Source of the DNA: Mycobacterium sp. Aquia_216
GTDB lineage: Bacteria > Actinomycetota > Actinomycetes > Mycobacteriales > Mycobacteriaceae
Reading direction: 5' to 3'
DNA: 64,000 nt
Assembly: GCF_026723865.1 (NCBI RefSeq)
Contig: NZ_CP113529.1
Span: 2,170,001 to 2,234,000, forward strand
Part shown: in pieces, positions 19,802 through 29,414 of the stretch
Layout: every line of letters begins with the position of its first letter
How positions within the stretch are numbered: the first letter of the stretch is position 1
The notes under the pieces: generated by a model
Told to the model about the DNA's origin: nothing
The model's input: the letters and a program-made list of their open reading frames with translations, nothing else
Database searches by the model: none
Made by a program: the position numbers and the translations under genes

Positions 19802-21017
19802 CTGCCGCCCTGGTTTCTAAGCCGGGCGGTAAGAGCTTGGCCGGCACCAACGGAATGGCCGCCAACGGGAACAGTCCGCACAACGCCCAGGCCGTGGGAT
19901 ACCTTGCCGCACTGATCAATGCACCGAAGAGCGGGGGACCGGCGGCCGCCATCAGTCGCTGAGTGGTGTTCTGAAAGCCTAACGCGCGCCCACTCCAGAA
20001 CGGTCCGGCGAACTCGGTGATCGCCGTGGCTTCCAACCCGTTGTCGAGCACGGCGAGCACCGAGACGATGACCATCAGTGCCACTTCGTACCGCGAAGTC
20101 CGGTGGTCGGCGTAGGCCAAGAGGAACAGCGTCAAAGCGGCCGCGGCCGCAATGGCCGAGACAGGCCGCATGCGCGAGCCGATGCGATCCGACCAGCGCC
20201 CGACCAAGATCCGGCCCAACGCACCGAGCAACTGCGAGACCGTCATCGCGGCGCCCGCAGCCGCGATCGACCAGCCGTCGTTTCTGATCAGCCAGACCAG
20301 CATGAACGTGACCGTCACCGTCTGCGGCATCATCATCAGCGCAGACACCGCGTGAATTCGCCACAGCACCCATGACCCGCGGTAGGGACTCGCCAATTCC
20401 TGGTCGGTAGCCGTCGCCCGGGCTTTGCGTGGTGAGTCGACGACACCAACGATGCTGAGCAGGGCGGCCACCGTGCATGCGATGGCGGGAAACATCAGAC
20501 CCGCGTGTGGGCTGTGCTCGGCCAACTCGGGTATCACCAAGGCGCCCAAGGCAATACCCAGCGGTTGCGCTGTCTGGCGAATCCCCATCGCCAGGCCGCG
20601 CTGATGCGGCGGGAACCAACCCGAGACCAGCCGTCCGCCGGCGGTGTTGCAACTGGCCGCGGCCATACCGCCGAGGAACAGAAACACACCGACCCACAAG
20701 AGCGAATCTGCCGATGCCGCAGCGTAGGCCGCGACCGCGGTGAGCGCCGAGCCCACAGTCAGCACGAGCCGCTCGCCGACCCGGTCCAGCACATAGCCCC
20801 AGCCGACCAAGGTGACGACCATCCCCCAGCTGGGCATCGAGGCCAGCAGACTGGCTTCGGTGAGCGGAGTTCGGCGCTCGGCTTCCAGTGCGGGGATCAG
20901 GAAGGCGACGCCGTTGATGAAAAGGAAGGACGTGGATGTCACGACCAGCGAGACGATCATCATCTGCCAGCGTGCGCCGGTGCTGAGTTGGACCGCCGTT
21001 GCCGGGTCCGTGGTCAT
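19701..21017 (-). CDS. MFS transporter (Rv2994-like), first of a tandem pair
   Basis: 438 residues with about 12 hydrophobic segments. Conserved landmarks are the first segment [15 protein letters not shown], the loop [13 protein letters not shown] (MFS motif A type) and [20 protein letters not shown]. The final ~40 residues are Arg-rich and non-hydrophobic and are read antisense through the 3' end of leuB, with a 101-nt overlap. The neighbouring paralogue ends at the point where this tail begins, so the original stop was probably lost. Substrate unknown. Adjacent to its paralogue with a 26-nt gap, probably one operon. Confidence 0.88.
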   Translation of the reverse strand: MTTDPATAVQLSTGARWQMMIVSLVVTSTSFLFINGVAFLIPALEAERRTPLTEASLLASMPSWGMVVTLVGWGYVLDRVGERLVLTVGSALTAVAAYAAASADSLLWVGVFLFLGGMAAASCNTAGGRLVSGWFPPHQRGLAMGIRQTAQPLGIALGALVIPELAEHSPHAGLMFPAIACTVAALLSIVGVVDSPRKARATATDQELASPYRGSWVLWRIHAVSALMMMPQTVTVTFMLVWLIRNDGWSIAAAGAAMTVSQLLGALGRILVGRWSDRIGSRMRPVSAIAAAAALTLFLLAYADHRTSRYEVALMVIVSVLAVLDNGLEATAITEFAGPFWSGRALGFQNTTQRLMAAAGPPLFGALISAARYPTAWALCGLFPLAAIPLVPAKLLPPGLETRAAATARLQSVRRLRWWRAVRSRATPDTSRRPGPPG

Positions 21018-21043
21018 CCCCCATGCTAACCGCGGTCAACGCA

Positions 21044-22255
21044 TCAGGATTCGAACACGGCGGCCCTGTCGGCCATCACCCGCGGAAGGGCGCCGACCGG
21101 TACGAATGGCAGCGCCGCCAGCGGGAACAAGCCGCATACCGCGAACGCCACCGGAAATCCGGCGGTGGCGATCAACGCGCCGAATGCCGGGGGGCCGAGC
21201 GCAACCATCAGCCGCTCGAGCGCGTTCTGCGCGCTCAATGCGCGTCCGCTCCAAAACGGCCCGGCTAATTCGGGGATCGTCGTGAACGGCAACCCGCTAT
21301 CGCCGGTGAGCGCTGCCGCGGTCACCATGACCGGCACGGCCAGTGACCAATTCAAGTGGTCGCTGAGCGCCAGCACCAGCATGACCACGGTGGTGACGAC
21401 GGCCAGGATCCGGAGCGGCCGCATCCGCGAGCCGACCTGATCCGCCCAGCGGCCGGCCGCGATGCGGCCCAGCGCACCCAGTAGTTGAGAAAGGCCCACC
21501 AGTGCGCCCGCCCAGGCCGCCGACAGGCCGCGGTCCATCGTGAACCAGACCAGCATGAAGGTCAGGACTACCGGCTGAGGCACCATCAGCAGCGCCGAAG
21601 CGGCGTGGATTCGCCACAGCGTGGTGGCGCCGCGGTAGGGGTTCGCGAGGTCCTCATCGCTGGCATCCGCATGCCTCGGGCGCGGTGGGTCTTTGACGCC
21701 GATGGCGCCGATCACCGCCGCCACGGCGCACAGTCCGGCGGGAAAGAGCAGCGCCGTCGACAAGCTCTGCTTGGCCAGCTCGGGAATCACCAACGCCGCC
21801 AATCCAATTCCCAGCGGCTGTGCCGTCTGCCGGATGCCCATCGCCAGAGCCCGCTGGTGCTGCGGGAACCAGCCGGTGACCAGCCGGCCGCACGCGGTGA
21901 CACTACTGGCGGCGGCCATACCGCCGAGCACCAGAAATATCCCCATCGTCATGAGCGAATGTGCCGATGCGGCGGCGAAGCCGGCTGTCGCGGTCAGGAT
22001 CAGGCCCAGGGTGAGCACGATGCGTTCCCCGACGCGGTCCAGTAGGTAGCCCCAGATCGGCAGGGCGACCACCATGCCGAAACTCGGCAGCGCTGCCAGC
22101 AGGCCGCCCTCGGCCAGGCCGGTGTCGTGTCGTGTGTGCAGCATGGGGATCAAGAAGGCGACGCCATTGATGAAGACATTGGCGCACAACGTCGCGGTGA
22201 GCGAGACGACGAGCATCGTCCATCGTCGAGCGGTGCTGATCGTCTGCTCCGGCAC
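21044..22255 (-). CDS. MFS transporter, second of a tandem pair
   Basis: 403 residues, about 12 membrane segments. It is clearly paralogous to the gene at 19701-21017: both share [53 protein letters not shown] and FWSGRALSAQN. Tandem duplication is the simplest explanation. It starts with GTG (MPEQTIS). It resembles monocarboxylate- or nitrate-type MFS proteins but I cannot assign a substrate. Confidence 0.88.
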   Translation of the reverse strand: MPEQTISTARRWTMLVVSLTATLCANVFINGVAFLIPMLHTRHDTGLAEGGLLAALPSFGMVVALPIWGYLLDRVGERIVLTLGLILTATAGFAAASAHSLMTMGIFLVLGGMAAASSVTACGRLVTGWFPQHQRALAMGIRQTAQPLGIGLAALVIPELAKQSLSTALLFPAGLCAVAAVIGAIGVKDPPRPRHADASDEDLANPYRGATTLWRIHAASALLMVPQPVVLTFMLVWFTMDRGLSAAWAGALVGLSQLLGALGRIAAGRWADQVGSRMRPLRILAVVTTVVMLVLALSDHLNWSLAVPVMVTAAALTGDSGLPFTTIPELAGPFWSGRALSAQNALERLMVALGPPAFGALIATAGFPVAFAVCGLFPLAALPFVPVGALPRVMADRAAVFES

Positions 22256-22471
22256 GCAGTTCTACTCCCTAGGTCCGCGGGCTCCTTTCGTCTGCCACGA
22301 AACCTGCCCCTGAAGTAGTTCGGAACAAGACGGTCGCCGGATGGTCTCGTCGCGACGGTTTCTTCACCTCGGCCCGGGTCGGGGCGCCGCATCGTCGCCC
22401 GGGGGGCCGATGGTGACGGCCCGCATCGCCCGGCTGCTGCCGGGCTCGCGACCGTCACTAGGCTTAGGTGA

Positions 22472-23272
22472 ATGCGCCTTGGTCGAATCGCTAGCCCGGA
22501 TGGTGTCTCCTTCGTCAGTATCGAGGGCCCGCTGGAGGATCCCAGCGCGATGACTGCCCGTGAGATCGCCGAGCACCCGTTCGGCACGCCGACGTTTACC
22601 GGTCGCTCGTGGCCGGTCGCCGACGTCCGGCTGCTGGCTCCGATGCTTGCCGGAAAGGTGGTCTGCATCGGCAAGAACTACAGCGACCACATCGCCGAGA
22701 TGGCCACCTTCGCAACCGGCCCGGCCGCGGCCGATCCCATCATCTTCCTCAAGCCCAACACCGCCATCATCGGACCGAACGTACCGATTCGGTTGCCCGC
22801 CAACGCATCACCCGTGCATTTCGAAGGGGAGCTGGCCGTGGTGATCGGCCGGCCGTGCAAGGACGTGGCGGCCGCCCAGGCCGCCGACAACATCTTGGGC
22901 TACACGATCGCCAACGACGTGTCGGCTCGCGATCAGCAACAGGCCGACGGCCAATGGACTCGCGCCAAGGGGCACGACACCTTCTGCCCGGTGGGGCCGT
23001 GGGTCGTCACCGACCTCGACCCGGCCGACATCGCGCTGCGCACCGAGGTCAACGGCCAGGTCAAACAGGACAGCCGCACCTCGCTGATGATTCACGATGT
23101 CGGTGCCATCGTGGAATGGATCTCGGCGGTGATGACTTTGCTGCCGGGCGATCTCATCCTCACCGGGACGCCGGCCGGGGTCGGTCCCATCGAGGACGGC
23201 GACACCGTCTCCATTTTCATCGAGGGTATCGGCACCCTCTCCAATCCCGTGGTCCGAAAAGGAAAGTCGTGA
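22472..23272 (+). CDS. Fumarylacetoacetate hydrolase family protein (Rv2993c-like)
   Basis: 266 residues. The FAH C-terminal domain occupies residues ~70-262: [25 protein letters not shown], the metal-binding glutamates in [11 protein letters not shown], and the NDVSARDQQ and [12 protein letters not shown] motifs. The family includes 2-hydroxyhepta-2,4-diene-1,7-dioate isomerase and oxaloacetate/acylpyruvate hydrolases; the substrate here is not determined. TAGGCT ends 7 nt before the ATG, suggesting a leaderless mRNA. Its stop overlaps the gltX GTG. Confidence 0.9.
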   Translation: MRLGRIASPDGVSFVSIEGPLEDPSAMTAREIAEHPFGTPTFTGRSWPVADVRLLAPMLAGKVVCIGKNYSDHIAEMATFATGPAAADPIIFLKPNTAIIGPNVPIRLPANASPVHFEGELAVVIGRPCKDVAAAQAADNILGYTIANDVSARDQQQADGQWTRAKGHDTFCPVGPWVVTDLDPADIALRTEVNGQVKQDSRTSLMIHDVGAIVEWISAVMTLLPGDLILTGTPAGVGPIEDGDTVSIFIEGIGTLSNPVVRKGKS

Positions 23273-24726
23273 CTGACGTTCGGGTCCGGTTCTGCCCATC
23301 GCCGACCGGCACCCCGCACGTCGGGATGGTCCGCACCGCGCTGTTCAACTGGGCCTACGCTCGCCACACCGGTGGCACCTTCGTCTTTCGCATCGAGGAC
23401 ACCGATGCCGAGCGCGACAGCGAGGAAAGCTATCTGGCCCTGCTCGACGCGTTGCGCTGGCTCGGGCTGGATTGGGACGAGGGGCCCGAGGTCGGCGGAC
23501 CCTACGGCCCGTACCGGCAGTCGCAGCGCGGCGACACCTACCGCGAAGTGGTGGACAAGTTGCTGACCGCCGGTGAGGCCTACCACGCTTTTTCGACGCC
23601 GGAGGAGGTCGAGGCCCGCCATGTGGCCGCCGGCCGCAATCCCAAATTGGGCTACGACAACTACGACCGCGAGCTGACCGAGGCGCAGCGCGCGGAGTTC
23701 CTGGCCGAAGGCCGCAAGCCCGTGGTGCGGCTACGGATGCCCGACGAAGATCTGGCGTGGGATGACCTGGTGCGCGGGACCACCACCTTCGCGGCGGGCT
23801 CGGTACCCGATTTCGCGTTGACCCGCGCAAGCGGAGATCCCTTGTATACCTTGGTCAATCCGTGTGACGACGCGCTGATGAAGATCACCCACGTGCTTCG
23901 CGGCGAGGATCTGCTGCCGTCGACGCCGCGTCAGCTGGCGTTGTACCAGGCGCTGATCCGAATCGGGGTGGCCGAGCGCGTTCCGCAATTCGCGCACCTG
24001 CCAACGGTATTGGGGGAGGGCACCAAAAAGCTGTCCAAGCGCGACCCGCAGTCTAATTTGTTCGCCCACCGCGACCGGGGCTTCATCCCCGAAGGGTTGC
24101 TGAATTACCTTGCGCTGCTGGGCTGGGCGATCGCCGACGATCACGACCTGTTCAGCCTCCGGGAGATGGTGGCCGCGTTCGACGTGGTCGACGTCAACTC
24201 CAACCCGGCCCGGTTCGATCAGAAGAAGGCCGACGCGCTCAACGCCGAACACATCCGGATGCTCGACGTCGCCGACTTCACCGGCCGGTTGCACGACTAC
24301 TTCGCTGTGCACGGCCATCGCCTCGGGCTCGACGAGGCCGGATTCGCCACGGCGGCCGAGCTGGTGCAGACCCGCATCGTGGTGCTCGGCGATGCGTGGG
24401 ACCTGCTGAAGTTCCTCAACGACGACGAATACGCGATCGACCCCAAGGCCGCCGGCAAGGAGCTGGGCCCGGACGCTGCCCCGGTGCTCGACGCCGCTCT
24501 GCGGGCGTTGGAGGGCCTCGCGGACTGGACGACGGCGGGCATCGAGGACGCGCTCAAGGCGGCCCTCATCGAGGGCCTCGAGCTCAAACCGCGCAAGGCG
24601 TTCGGCCCGATCCGCGTTGCCGCCACCGGAACGACGATCAGTCCGCCGCTCTTCGAATCGCTGGAGCTGCTGGGCCGGGACCGCAGCCTGGAGCGGTTGC
24701 GGGCCGCGCGCGATGGGGCCGGCTGA
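23269..24726 (+). CDS. gltX: Glutamyl-tRNA synthetase
   Basis: 485-residue class I aminoacyl-tRNA synthetase. The HIGH motif appears as [10 protein letters not shown] within [13 protein letters not shown], and the KMSKS motif as KKLSKRD near residue 245. The C-terminal helical anticodon-binding domain ends with [15 protein letters not shown] and the [11 protein letters not shown] tail. The GTG overlaps the FAH stop (GTGA). It also mischarges tRNA-Gln, feeding GatCAB, whose A and B subunits are in this window. Two tRNA genes, Gln and Glu, lie directly downstream. Confidence 0.97.
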   Translation: MTDVRVRFCPSPTGTPHVGMVRTALFNWAYARHTGGTFVFRIEDTDAERDSEESYLALLDALRWLGLDWDEGPEVGGPYGPYRQSQRGDTYREVVDKLLTAGEAYHAFSTPEEVEARHVAAGRNPKLGYDNYDRELTEAQRAEFLAEGRKPVVRLRMPDEDLAWDDLVRGTTTFAAGSVPDFALTRASGDPLYTLVNPCDDALMKITHVLRGEDLLPSTPRQLALYQALIRIGVAERVPQFAHLPTVLGEGTKKLSKRDPQSNLFAHRDRGFIPEGLLNYLALLGWAIADDHDLFSLREMVAAFDVVDVNSNPARFDQKKADALNAEHIRMLDVADFTGRLHDYFAVHGHRLGLDEAGFATAAELVQTRIVVLGDAWDLLKFLNDDEYAIDPKAAGKELGPDAAPVLDAALRALEGLADWTTAGIEDALKAALIEGLELKPRKAFGPIRVAATGTTISPPLFESLELLGRDRSLERLRAARDGAG

Positions 24727-24841
24727 ATCTTTGGTAGTCTGCACAGCGGTTTACAAAGGCCGACAACGGTTTGGCAGAGTGGGTTCACAAGCTGGCGCTA
24801 GCCCGCAGAACACGCTCTGAGCAGCGGTTTTAGGCAGCCAA

Positions 24842-24913
24842 TGGGGTATGGTGTAATTGGCAACACAGCTGATTCTGGTTCAGCCATTCTAGGTTCGAGT
24901 CCTGGTACCCCAG
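24842..24913 (+). tRNA. tRNA-Gln (anticodon CUG)
   Basis: TGGGGTA (24842-24848) pairs with TACCCCA (24906-24912), and the discriminator is G. The anticodon arm is GCTGA-TTCTGGT-TCAGC, giving anticodon CUG. The T-arm has GGTTCGAGTCC. The 3' CCA is not encoded. Confidence 0.95.
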
Positions 24914-24997
24914 CAAAGTCTGTCAGGCTGCAAGCAGATGCCCAGTGATTAGGTAGCCCTCGCCGGGTGAGCTATGCTGGCTGCTCGGATCGGTTCT

Positions 24998-25070
24998 GGC
25001 CCCGTCGTCTAGCGGCCTAGGACGCCGCCCTCTCACGGCGGTAGCGTGGGTTCGAATCCCATCGGGGCTA
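24998..25070 (+). tRNA. tRNA-Glu (anticodon CUC)
   Basis: GGCCCCG (24998-25004) pairs with CGGGGCT (25063-25069), with a G-U first pair and discriminator A. The anticodon arm is CCGCC-CTCTCAC-GGCGG, giving anticodon CUC. TTCGAAT forms the T-loop. TATGCT about 20 nt upstream could be its -10. CCA is not encoded. Confidence 0.95.
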
Positions 25071-25077
25071 CAAGTAA

Positions 25078-25590
25078 TTACTGGCCGGTCCCCAGCACTG
25101 CCGGGGCGGTTGATCCGCCTACCGGCATCGGCGGTAATCCGAGCTTGCGGTGATCCCAGGAACGCGCGCGCTGCGCCACGATGCGCACGCAGACTCGCTT
25201 GTTCATCATCTGCTGGACGAACGGCAACATGTCGTCGGTGTAGGGGCCGGTGTAGCGCTCCCACACACTGACCCCGACGCGATGCGAGACGTCGGGATCG
25301 TCGACGATCTCCGCGACGCCTTCGAAGGACACTCCGCGCAACGTGTCGTAGGTGTCGCCGTCTTCGATCAGAAAGGTCACTCGCGGATCGCGGGTCAGGT
25401 TGACGGCCTTCTGAGACTTGGCTTTGGTCTCGATCCAGATTTCGCCGTCGACGACGGCGTACCACATGGCGGTCAAGTGCGGCTGGCCGTCGCGCCCAAT
25501 GGTGGCCATTGTCCCGGTGCGGCTTCTGACGACGAAGTCGGCGATCTCGTCCTCGGTCATGACGATGCTCGCGCGCTGATTGGTTCCCAT
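25078..25590 (-). CDS. Pyridoxamine-5'-phosphate-oxidase-like flavin/F420-binding protein (Rv2991-like)
   Basis: 170 residues with a split-barrel fold: DFVVRSRTGTMATIGRDGQPHLTAMWYAVVDGEI is the typical start of the FDOR/PPOX family, with KAVNLTRDPRVTFLIEDG forming the next strands. This family in mycobacteria binds F420, FMN or heme. The cofactor cannot be told from sequence by eye. ATG at 25590 or the ATG 10 codons later are both possible. It faces the tRNA-Glu gene, 7 nt away. Confidence 0.85.
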   Translation of the reverse strand: MGTNQRASIVMTEDEIADFVVRSRTGTMATIGRDGQPHLTAMWYAVVDGEIWIETKAKSQKAVNLTRDPRVTFLIEDGDTYDTLRGVSFEGVAEIVDDPDVSHRVGVSVWERYTGPYTDDMLPFVQQMMNKRVCVRIVAQRARSWDHRKLGLPPMPVGGSTAPAVLGTGQ

Positions 25591-25677
25591 CGCGTCAGTT
25601 TGTCAGCGGCGGATTTCGAGCGTGCGCTGAGGGCGGGAATTGTGCGCCCCGGACGCACACTCGAGCGGTCGAGGCGA

Positions 25678-26379
25678 CTATAGCCGTCGAGCCATGGCGT
25701 CGGCCGCCGATAGAAGATCGGCGGCCCAGCGCGCTCCCGGACGCCGGCCGATCCGGTCGACGGGCCCCGACACCGAGATGGCGGCGACGACCACGCCGCG
25801 GCCATCACGCACGGGCGCTGACACACTCGCCACCCCCGGCTCGCGCTCGGCAATGCTTTGCGCCCAACCACGCCGGCGTACTTCGGCCAGCGTCCGGTCG
25901 GTGAACTTGGCCGTCGGCAGCACGGCTTGTTGAGTGGCGGCATCGCTGTGGGCCAGCAAGACTTTGGCCCCCGAACCCGCTGTCATCGGCAACCGCGCTC
26001 CGACCGGAACCGTATCGCGAAGGCCCGCAGACGGTTCCAGGGCCGCCACGCAGACCCGCGACGTGCCCTCGCGGCGGTACAGCTGCACGCTTTCGCCGGT
26101 GGTCTCACGCAAGTGCGGGAGCACCGCCGCGCCGGCCGCCAGCAACGGATCGTCGACCTGCGCCGCGAGTTCGGTCAGCGCGGGGCCCAGCTGCCAACGC
26201 CCTTCGTCGTCGCGCGCCAGCAGGCGGTGCACTTCCAGTGCAGCGGCCAGCCGGTAGGTCGTCGCCCGGGGAAAACCGGTGCGGTCGCACAGTTCGGCTA
26301 ACCCACAGGGAGATTCCGCGATCGTGTGCAACACCTCCACGGCTTTATCCAGGACGCCGATGCCGCTATGCTGTCTCAT
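25678..26379 (-). CDS. IclR family transcriptional regulator (LtbR-like)
   Basis: 233 residues. The N-terminal winged helix-turn-helix reads GVLDKAVEVLHTIAE...LCDRTGFPRATTYRLAAAL (residues ~7-50). The IclR effector domain follows, with SGAKVLLAH, REPGVASVSAPVRDGRGVVVAAISVSGP. It is divergent from leuCD with only 86 bp between starts. In C. glutamicum the divergent IclR protein LtbR represses leuCD and leuB; the same role here is an inference from placement. A TAGTAT on its own strand ends 6 nt before the ATG, suggesting a leaderless mRNA and autoregulation through the shared region. Confidence 0.9.
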   Translation of the reverse strand: MRQHSGIGVLDKAVEVLHTIAESPCGLAELCDRTGFPRATTYRLAAALEVHRLLARDDEGRWQLGPALTELAAQVDDPLLAAGAAVLPHLRETTGESVQLYRREGTSRVCVAALEPSAGLRDTVPVGARLPMTAGSGAKVLLAHSDAATQQAVLPTAKFTDRTLAEVRRRGWAQSIAEREPGVASVSAPVRDGRGVVVAAISVSGPVDRIGRRPGARWAADLLSAADAMARRL

Positions 26380-26409
26380 AGAGAGATACTAGCGTCTCGT
26401 ATTATGAGA
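26374..26409. promoter_or_regulatory. Candidate operator and overlapping promoters of iclR and leuCD
   Basis: TCTCATA (26374-26380) and TATGAGA (26403-26409) are perfect inverted arms. Between them GAGATACTAGCGTCTC (26383-26398) is a second, imperfect palindrome centred on CTAG. The iclR -10 (TAGTAT, minus strand, 26386-26391) lies inside, and TATTAT at 26400-26405 is a good plus-strand -10 for leuCD. A repressor bound here would block both genes. Confidence 0.55.
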
Positions 26410-26465
26410 TCACAGCCCAGATTGATCGGCGAGCCGCGAATGAGGCGAATCGAGGCGAGTTCACG

Positions 26466-27893
26466 ATGGGAACCGAAGTAGCTGGGGGTAAGCCGCGCAC
26501 CCTGGCCGAAAAGGTGTGGGAAGACCACGTTGTGGTCTCCGGTGACGGCACCGCGCCGGACTTGATTTACATCGACCTGCATTTGGTGCACGAGGTCACC
26601 AGCCCGCAGGCGTTCGACGGCCTGCGCCTGGCCGGGCGCCCGGTGCACCGGCCAGATCTGACGCTGGCCACCGAGGACCACAACGTGCCCACCGTCGACA
26701 TCGACAAGCCGATCGCCGACCCGATATCGCGTACTCAGGTTGAGACATTGCGGCGCAACTGCGCCGAATTCGGTGTCCGGCTACATCCGATGGGTGATAT
26801 CGAACAGGGCATCGTGCATGTCGTCGGACCGCAATTAGGGCTGACCCAACCGGGAATGACGGTCGTCTGTGGGGATAGTCACACTTCCACTCACGGAGCA
26901 TTCGGCGCATTGGCCATGGGAATCGGTACCTCGGAGGTCGAGCATGTGCTGGCCACCCAGACTTTGCCGTTGCGGCCCTTCAAAACAATGGCGGTCAATG
27001 TCGACGGGGAATTGGCGCCCGGCGTGACGGCCAAGGACATCATCCTGGCGTTGATCGCCAAGATCGGCACGGGCGGCGGCCAGGGCCATGTCATCGAATA
27101 TCGGGGCAGTGCGATCGAATCCCTGTCCATGGAAGGCCGGATGACGGTCTGCAACATGAGCATCGAAGCCGGCGCCCGCGCCGGAATGGTGGCGCCGGAC
27201 GAGACCACCTACGAATTCCTGCGTGGCCGCGCGCACGCGCCGACCGGCGCCCAGTGGGACGCCGCGTTGCAGTACTGGCAGCAGCTGCGCACCGACGACG
27301 GCGCCGTTTTCGACACCGAGGTTTATCTCGATGCGGAGTCGTTGACGCCGTTCGTCACCTGGGGAACAAACCCCGGCCAGGGAGTGCCGTTGGGGGCGGC
27401 GGTGCCGGATCCCGAGTTGATGACCGACGACGACGAACGCCAGGCCGCGGAGAAAGCGTTGGCATATATGGACCTTCGGCCGGGTATGCCGATGCGTGAG
27501 ATCGCGGTCGACACGGTATTCGTGGGGTCTTGTACCAACGGTCGCATCGAGGATCTGCGGGTAGTGGCCGAGGTGTTGCGCGGGCGCAAAGTGGCCCCGG
27601 GCGTGCGAATGCTGGTTGTTCCGGGCTCGATGCGGGTGCGCGCGCAGGCCGAAGCCGAAGGGCTCAGTGAGGTATTCACCGCCGCCGGTGCCGAATGGCG
27701 GCAGGCCGGCTGCTCGATGTGCCTGGGTATGAACCCCGATCAGCTCGCGCCCGGCGAGCGCTGCGCCGCGACGTCCAACCGGAACTTCGAAGGGCGGCAG
27801 GGCAAAGGCGGCCGTACGCATTTGGTATCGCCGGACGTCGCCGCGGCCACAGCGGTTCGCGGCACGCTTTCCGCTCCGGCTGACTTGAACTGA
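26466..27893 (+). CDS. leuC: 3-isopropylmalate dehydratase large subunit
   Basis: 475-residue aconitase-family protein that, with LeuD, isomerises 2-isopropylmalate to 3-isopropylmalate. The iron-sulphur cysteines are in [12 protein letters not shown] and in [11 protein letters not shown]. Other aconitase signatures are [24 protein letters not shown] and the C-terminal [21 protein letters not shown] start; leuD follows after 19 nt with GAGGACGAAG upstream. Confidence 0.97.
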   Translation: MGTEVAGGKPRTLAEKVWEDHVVVSGDGTAPDLIYIDLHLVHEVTSPQAFDGLRLAGRPVHRPDLTLATEDHNVPTVDIDKPIADPISRTQVETLRRNCAEFGVRLHPMGDIEQGIVHVVGPQLGLTQPGMTVVCGDSHTSTHGAFGALAMGIGTSEVEHVLATQTLPLRPFKTMAVNVDGELAPGVTAKDIILALIAKIGTGGGQGHVIEYRGSAIESLSMEGRMTVCNMSIEAGARAGMVAPDETTYEFLRGRAHAPTGAQWDAALQYWQQLRTDDGAVFDTEVYLDAESLTPFVTWGTNPGQGVPLGAAVPDPELMTDDDERQAAEKALAYMDLRPGMPMREIAVDTVFVGSCTNGRIEDLRVVAEVLRGRKVAPGVRMLVVPGSMRVRAQAEAEGLSEVFTAAGAEWRQAGCSMCLGMNPDQLAPGERCAATSNRNFEGRQGKGGRTHLVSPDVAAATAVRGTLSAPADLN

Positions 27894-27912
27894 AACGAAA
27901 TCGAGGACGAAG

Positions 27913-28509
27913 ATGGAAGCCTTTCACACCCACACCGGGATTGGCGTGCCGCTGCGGCGCTCCAATGTCGATACCGACCAGATCATTCCTGCGGTGTATT
28001 TGAAGCGTGTCACCCGCACCGGTTTCGAGGACGGATTGTTCGCGACGTGGCGGTCGGATCCGTCATTCGTGCTCAACCTCAGTCCATTTGACCGAGGCTC
28101 GGTCTTGGTCGCCGGACCCGACTTCGGGACCGGATCGTCGCGCGAGCATGCAGTGTGGGCGCTGATGGACTACGGCTTCCGGGTGGTCATCTCGTCTCGA
28201 TTCGGCGACATTTTTCGGGGCAACGCGGGCAAGGCGGGGCTGCTGGCGGCCGAAGTCAGCCAAGACGGCGTGGAACTCCTTTGGAAGCTCATCGAGCAGA
28301 GTCCGGGACTGGAAATCACTGCCAATCTTCAAGATCGAAATATCATTGCGGGAACGACGGTGCTGCCGTTCAAGATTGACGACCACACCGCGTGGCGACT
28401 GCTCGAAGGACTCGACGATATAGGCCTTACGCTGCAGAAACTCGATGACATCGAGTCTTTCGAGGCGGCCCGTCCGGACTGGAAACCGCGCACTCTACCC
28501 ACCCCGTGA
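27913..28509 (+). CDS. leuD: 3-isopropylmalate dehydratase small subunit
   Basis: 198-residue swivel subunit of isopropylmalate isomerase. [28 protein letters not shown] is the standard LeuD start, and [17 protein letters not shown] holds the substrate-binding serines. It is followed by a strong hairpin and then hupB. The length is normal. Confidence 0.97.
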   Translation: MEAFHTHTGIGVPLRRSNVDTDQIIPAVYLKRVTRTGFEDGLFATWRSDPSFVLNLSPFDRGSVLVAGPDFGTGSSREHAVWALMDYGFRVVISSRFGDIFRGNAGKAGLLAAEVSQDGVELLWKLIEQSPGLEITANLQDRNIIAGTTVLPFKIDDHTAWRLLEGLDDIGLTLQKLDDIESFEAARPDWKPRTLPTP

Positions 28510-28515
28510 ACTCCT

Positions 28516-28543
28516 CGATCGGGGTGGAATTTCGCCCCGATCG
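28516..28543 (+). terminator. Hairpin terminator after leuCD
   Basis: CGATCGGGG (28516-28524) and CCCCGATCG (28535-28543) form a perfect 9-bp stem with a 10-nt loop, 7 nt after the leuD stop. There is no T-run, as in many mycobacterial terminators. Confidence 0.7.
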
Positions 28544-28723
28544 CCTTAGCTAGCAAGGCTTATTTTTCGCCCGCGTCACCGACCAAGGGCGGCAACCGGA
28601 TTGCCGAATTTCCTGTTGCTTAGCCGTGAAATTGCGCGTGGCGCTTGGCAATTTGCTGGGTAAGGGTTTACCGTGTTCGCTAGTCGGTTCCCAAAATGGG
28701 ACCACTGGCTTCGGAGGGTTTGG

Positions 28724-29344
28724 ATGAACAAAGCAGAGCTCATAGATGTGCTCACACAGAAATTGGGCTCGGACCGTCGGCAGGCGACCGCCGCCGTCGA
28801 GAATGTTGTCGACACCATTGTGCGTGCGGTGCACAAGGGCGACAGCGTGACCATCACCGGGTTCGGTGTGTTCGAACAACGGCGCCGCGCAGCGCGTGTC
28901 GCCCGCAACCCGCGTACCGGTGAGACGGTGAAGGTAAAGCCGACGTCCGTCCCCGCGTTCCGCCCGGGTGCTCAATTCAAAGCGGTTGTTGCTGGCGCAC
29001 AGCGCCTCCCGTCGGAAGGACCGGCCGTGAAACGTGGTGTTGTTGCAGGCGCAGCCAAGAAGGTTGCCAAGAAGGCTCCCGCCAAGAAGGCTGCGGTGAA
29101 GAAGGCCGCGACCAAGGCTCCGGCCAAGAAGGCCGCGACCAAGGCTCCGGTCAAGAAGGCCGCGACCAAGGCCCCGGTCAAGAAGGCCGCGACCAAGGCT
29201 CCGGTCAAGAAAGCGGTCAAGGCCGTGAAGAAGGTCGTTGCCAAGGCGCCCGTGCGCAAGGCCGCGACCAAGGCTCCGGCCAAGAAGACTGCGGCCAAGA
29301 AGGCTCCGGCCAAGAAGGCCGCCGCCAAGCGCGGCCGCAAGTAA
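28724..29344 (+). CDS. hupB: DNA-binding protein HU with lysine-rich tail
   Basis: 206 residues. Residues 1-90 are the HU fold ([41 protein letters not shown], then [15 protein letters not shown]), which bends and bridges DNA in the nucleoid. Residues ~100-206 are a histone-H1-like tail of repeated [13 protein letters not shown] units, specific to actinobacteria. GGAGGG 6 nt upstream supports the ATG at 28724. M. tuberculosis HupB is 214 residues, so the tail here has a slightly different repeat number. Tail length varies easily because the DNA is repetitive. It is transcribed separately from leuCD. Confidence 0.97.
   Translation: MNKAELIDVLTQKLGSDRRQATAAVENVVDTIVRAVHKGDSVTITGFGVFEQRRRAARVARNPRTGETVKVKPTSVPAFRPGAQFKAVVAGAQRLPSEGPAVKRGVVAGAAKKVAKKAPAKKAAVKKAATKAPAKKAATKAPVKKAATKAPVKKAATKAPVKKAVKAVKKVVAKAPVRKAATKAPAKKTAAKKAPAKKAAAKRGRK
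29095..29215 (+). repeat. In-frame tandem repeats in the hupB tail
   Basis: A ~27-nt unit, GCCGCGACCAAGGCTCCGG followed by YCAAGAAG, occurs about four times in a row with one or two base differences. Each unit encodes the 9 residues AATKAP(A/V)KK. Slippage here would change tail length without a frameshift. Confidence 0.85.
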
Positions 29345-29367
29345 GGCAGTAGCCGAGTTCAGACGCG

Positions 29368-29407
29368 AATACCCTTCGGGGCGGCAAGGCTGCCCCCGAA
29401 GGGTATT
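29368..29407. terminator. Bidirectional terminator between hupB and mutT1
   Basis: AATACCCTTCGGGG (29368-29381) and CCCCGAAGGGTATT (29394-29407) form a perfect 14-bp stem with a 12-nt loop, 23 nt after hupB and 7 nt from the stop of mutT1. The A/T at the stem ends gives short T-rich flanks in both directions. Confidence 0.88.
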
Positions 29408-29414
29408 TCGTGTG

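Noticed and set aside
22256..22471. Possible small gene between the MFS pair and the FAH gene
   Set aside because: A 70-codon frame exists, but it overlaps the FAH start, is Arg/Ser/Pro-rich and has no ribosome site.
24914..24997. Possible third tRNA between tRNA-Gln and tRNA-Glu
   Set aside because: No cloverleaf or T-loop is present. The spacer contains the TATGCT -10-like element for tRNA-Glu only.
29095..29340. Possible CRISPR-like or minisatellite array
   Set aside because: The repeats are in frame with hupB and encode its lysine-rich tail; there are no unique spacers.
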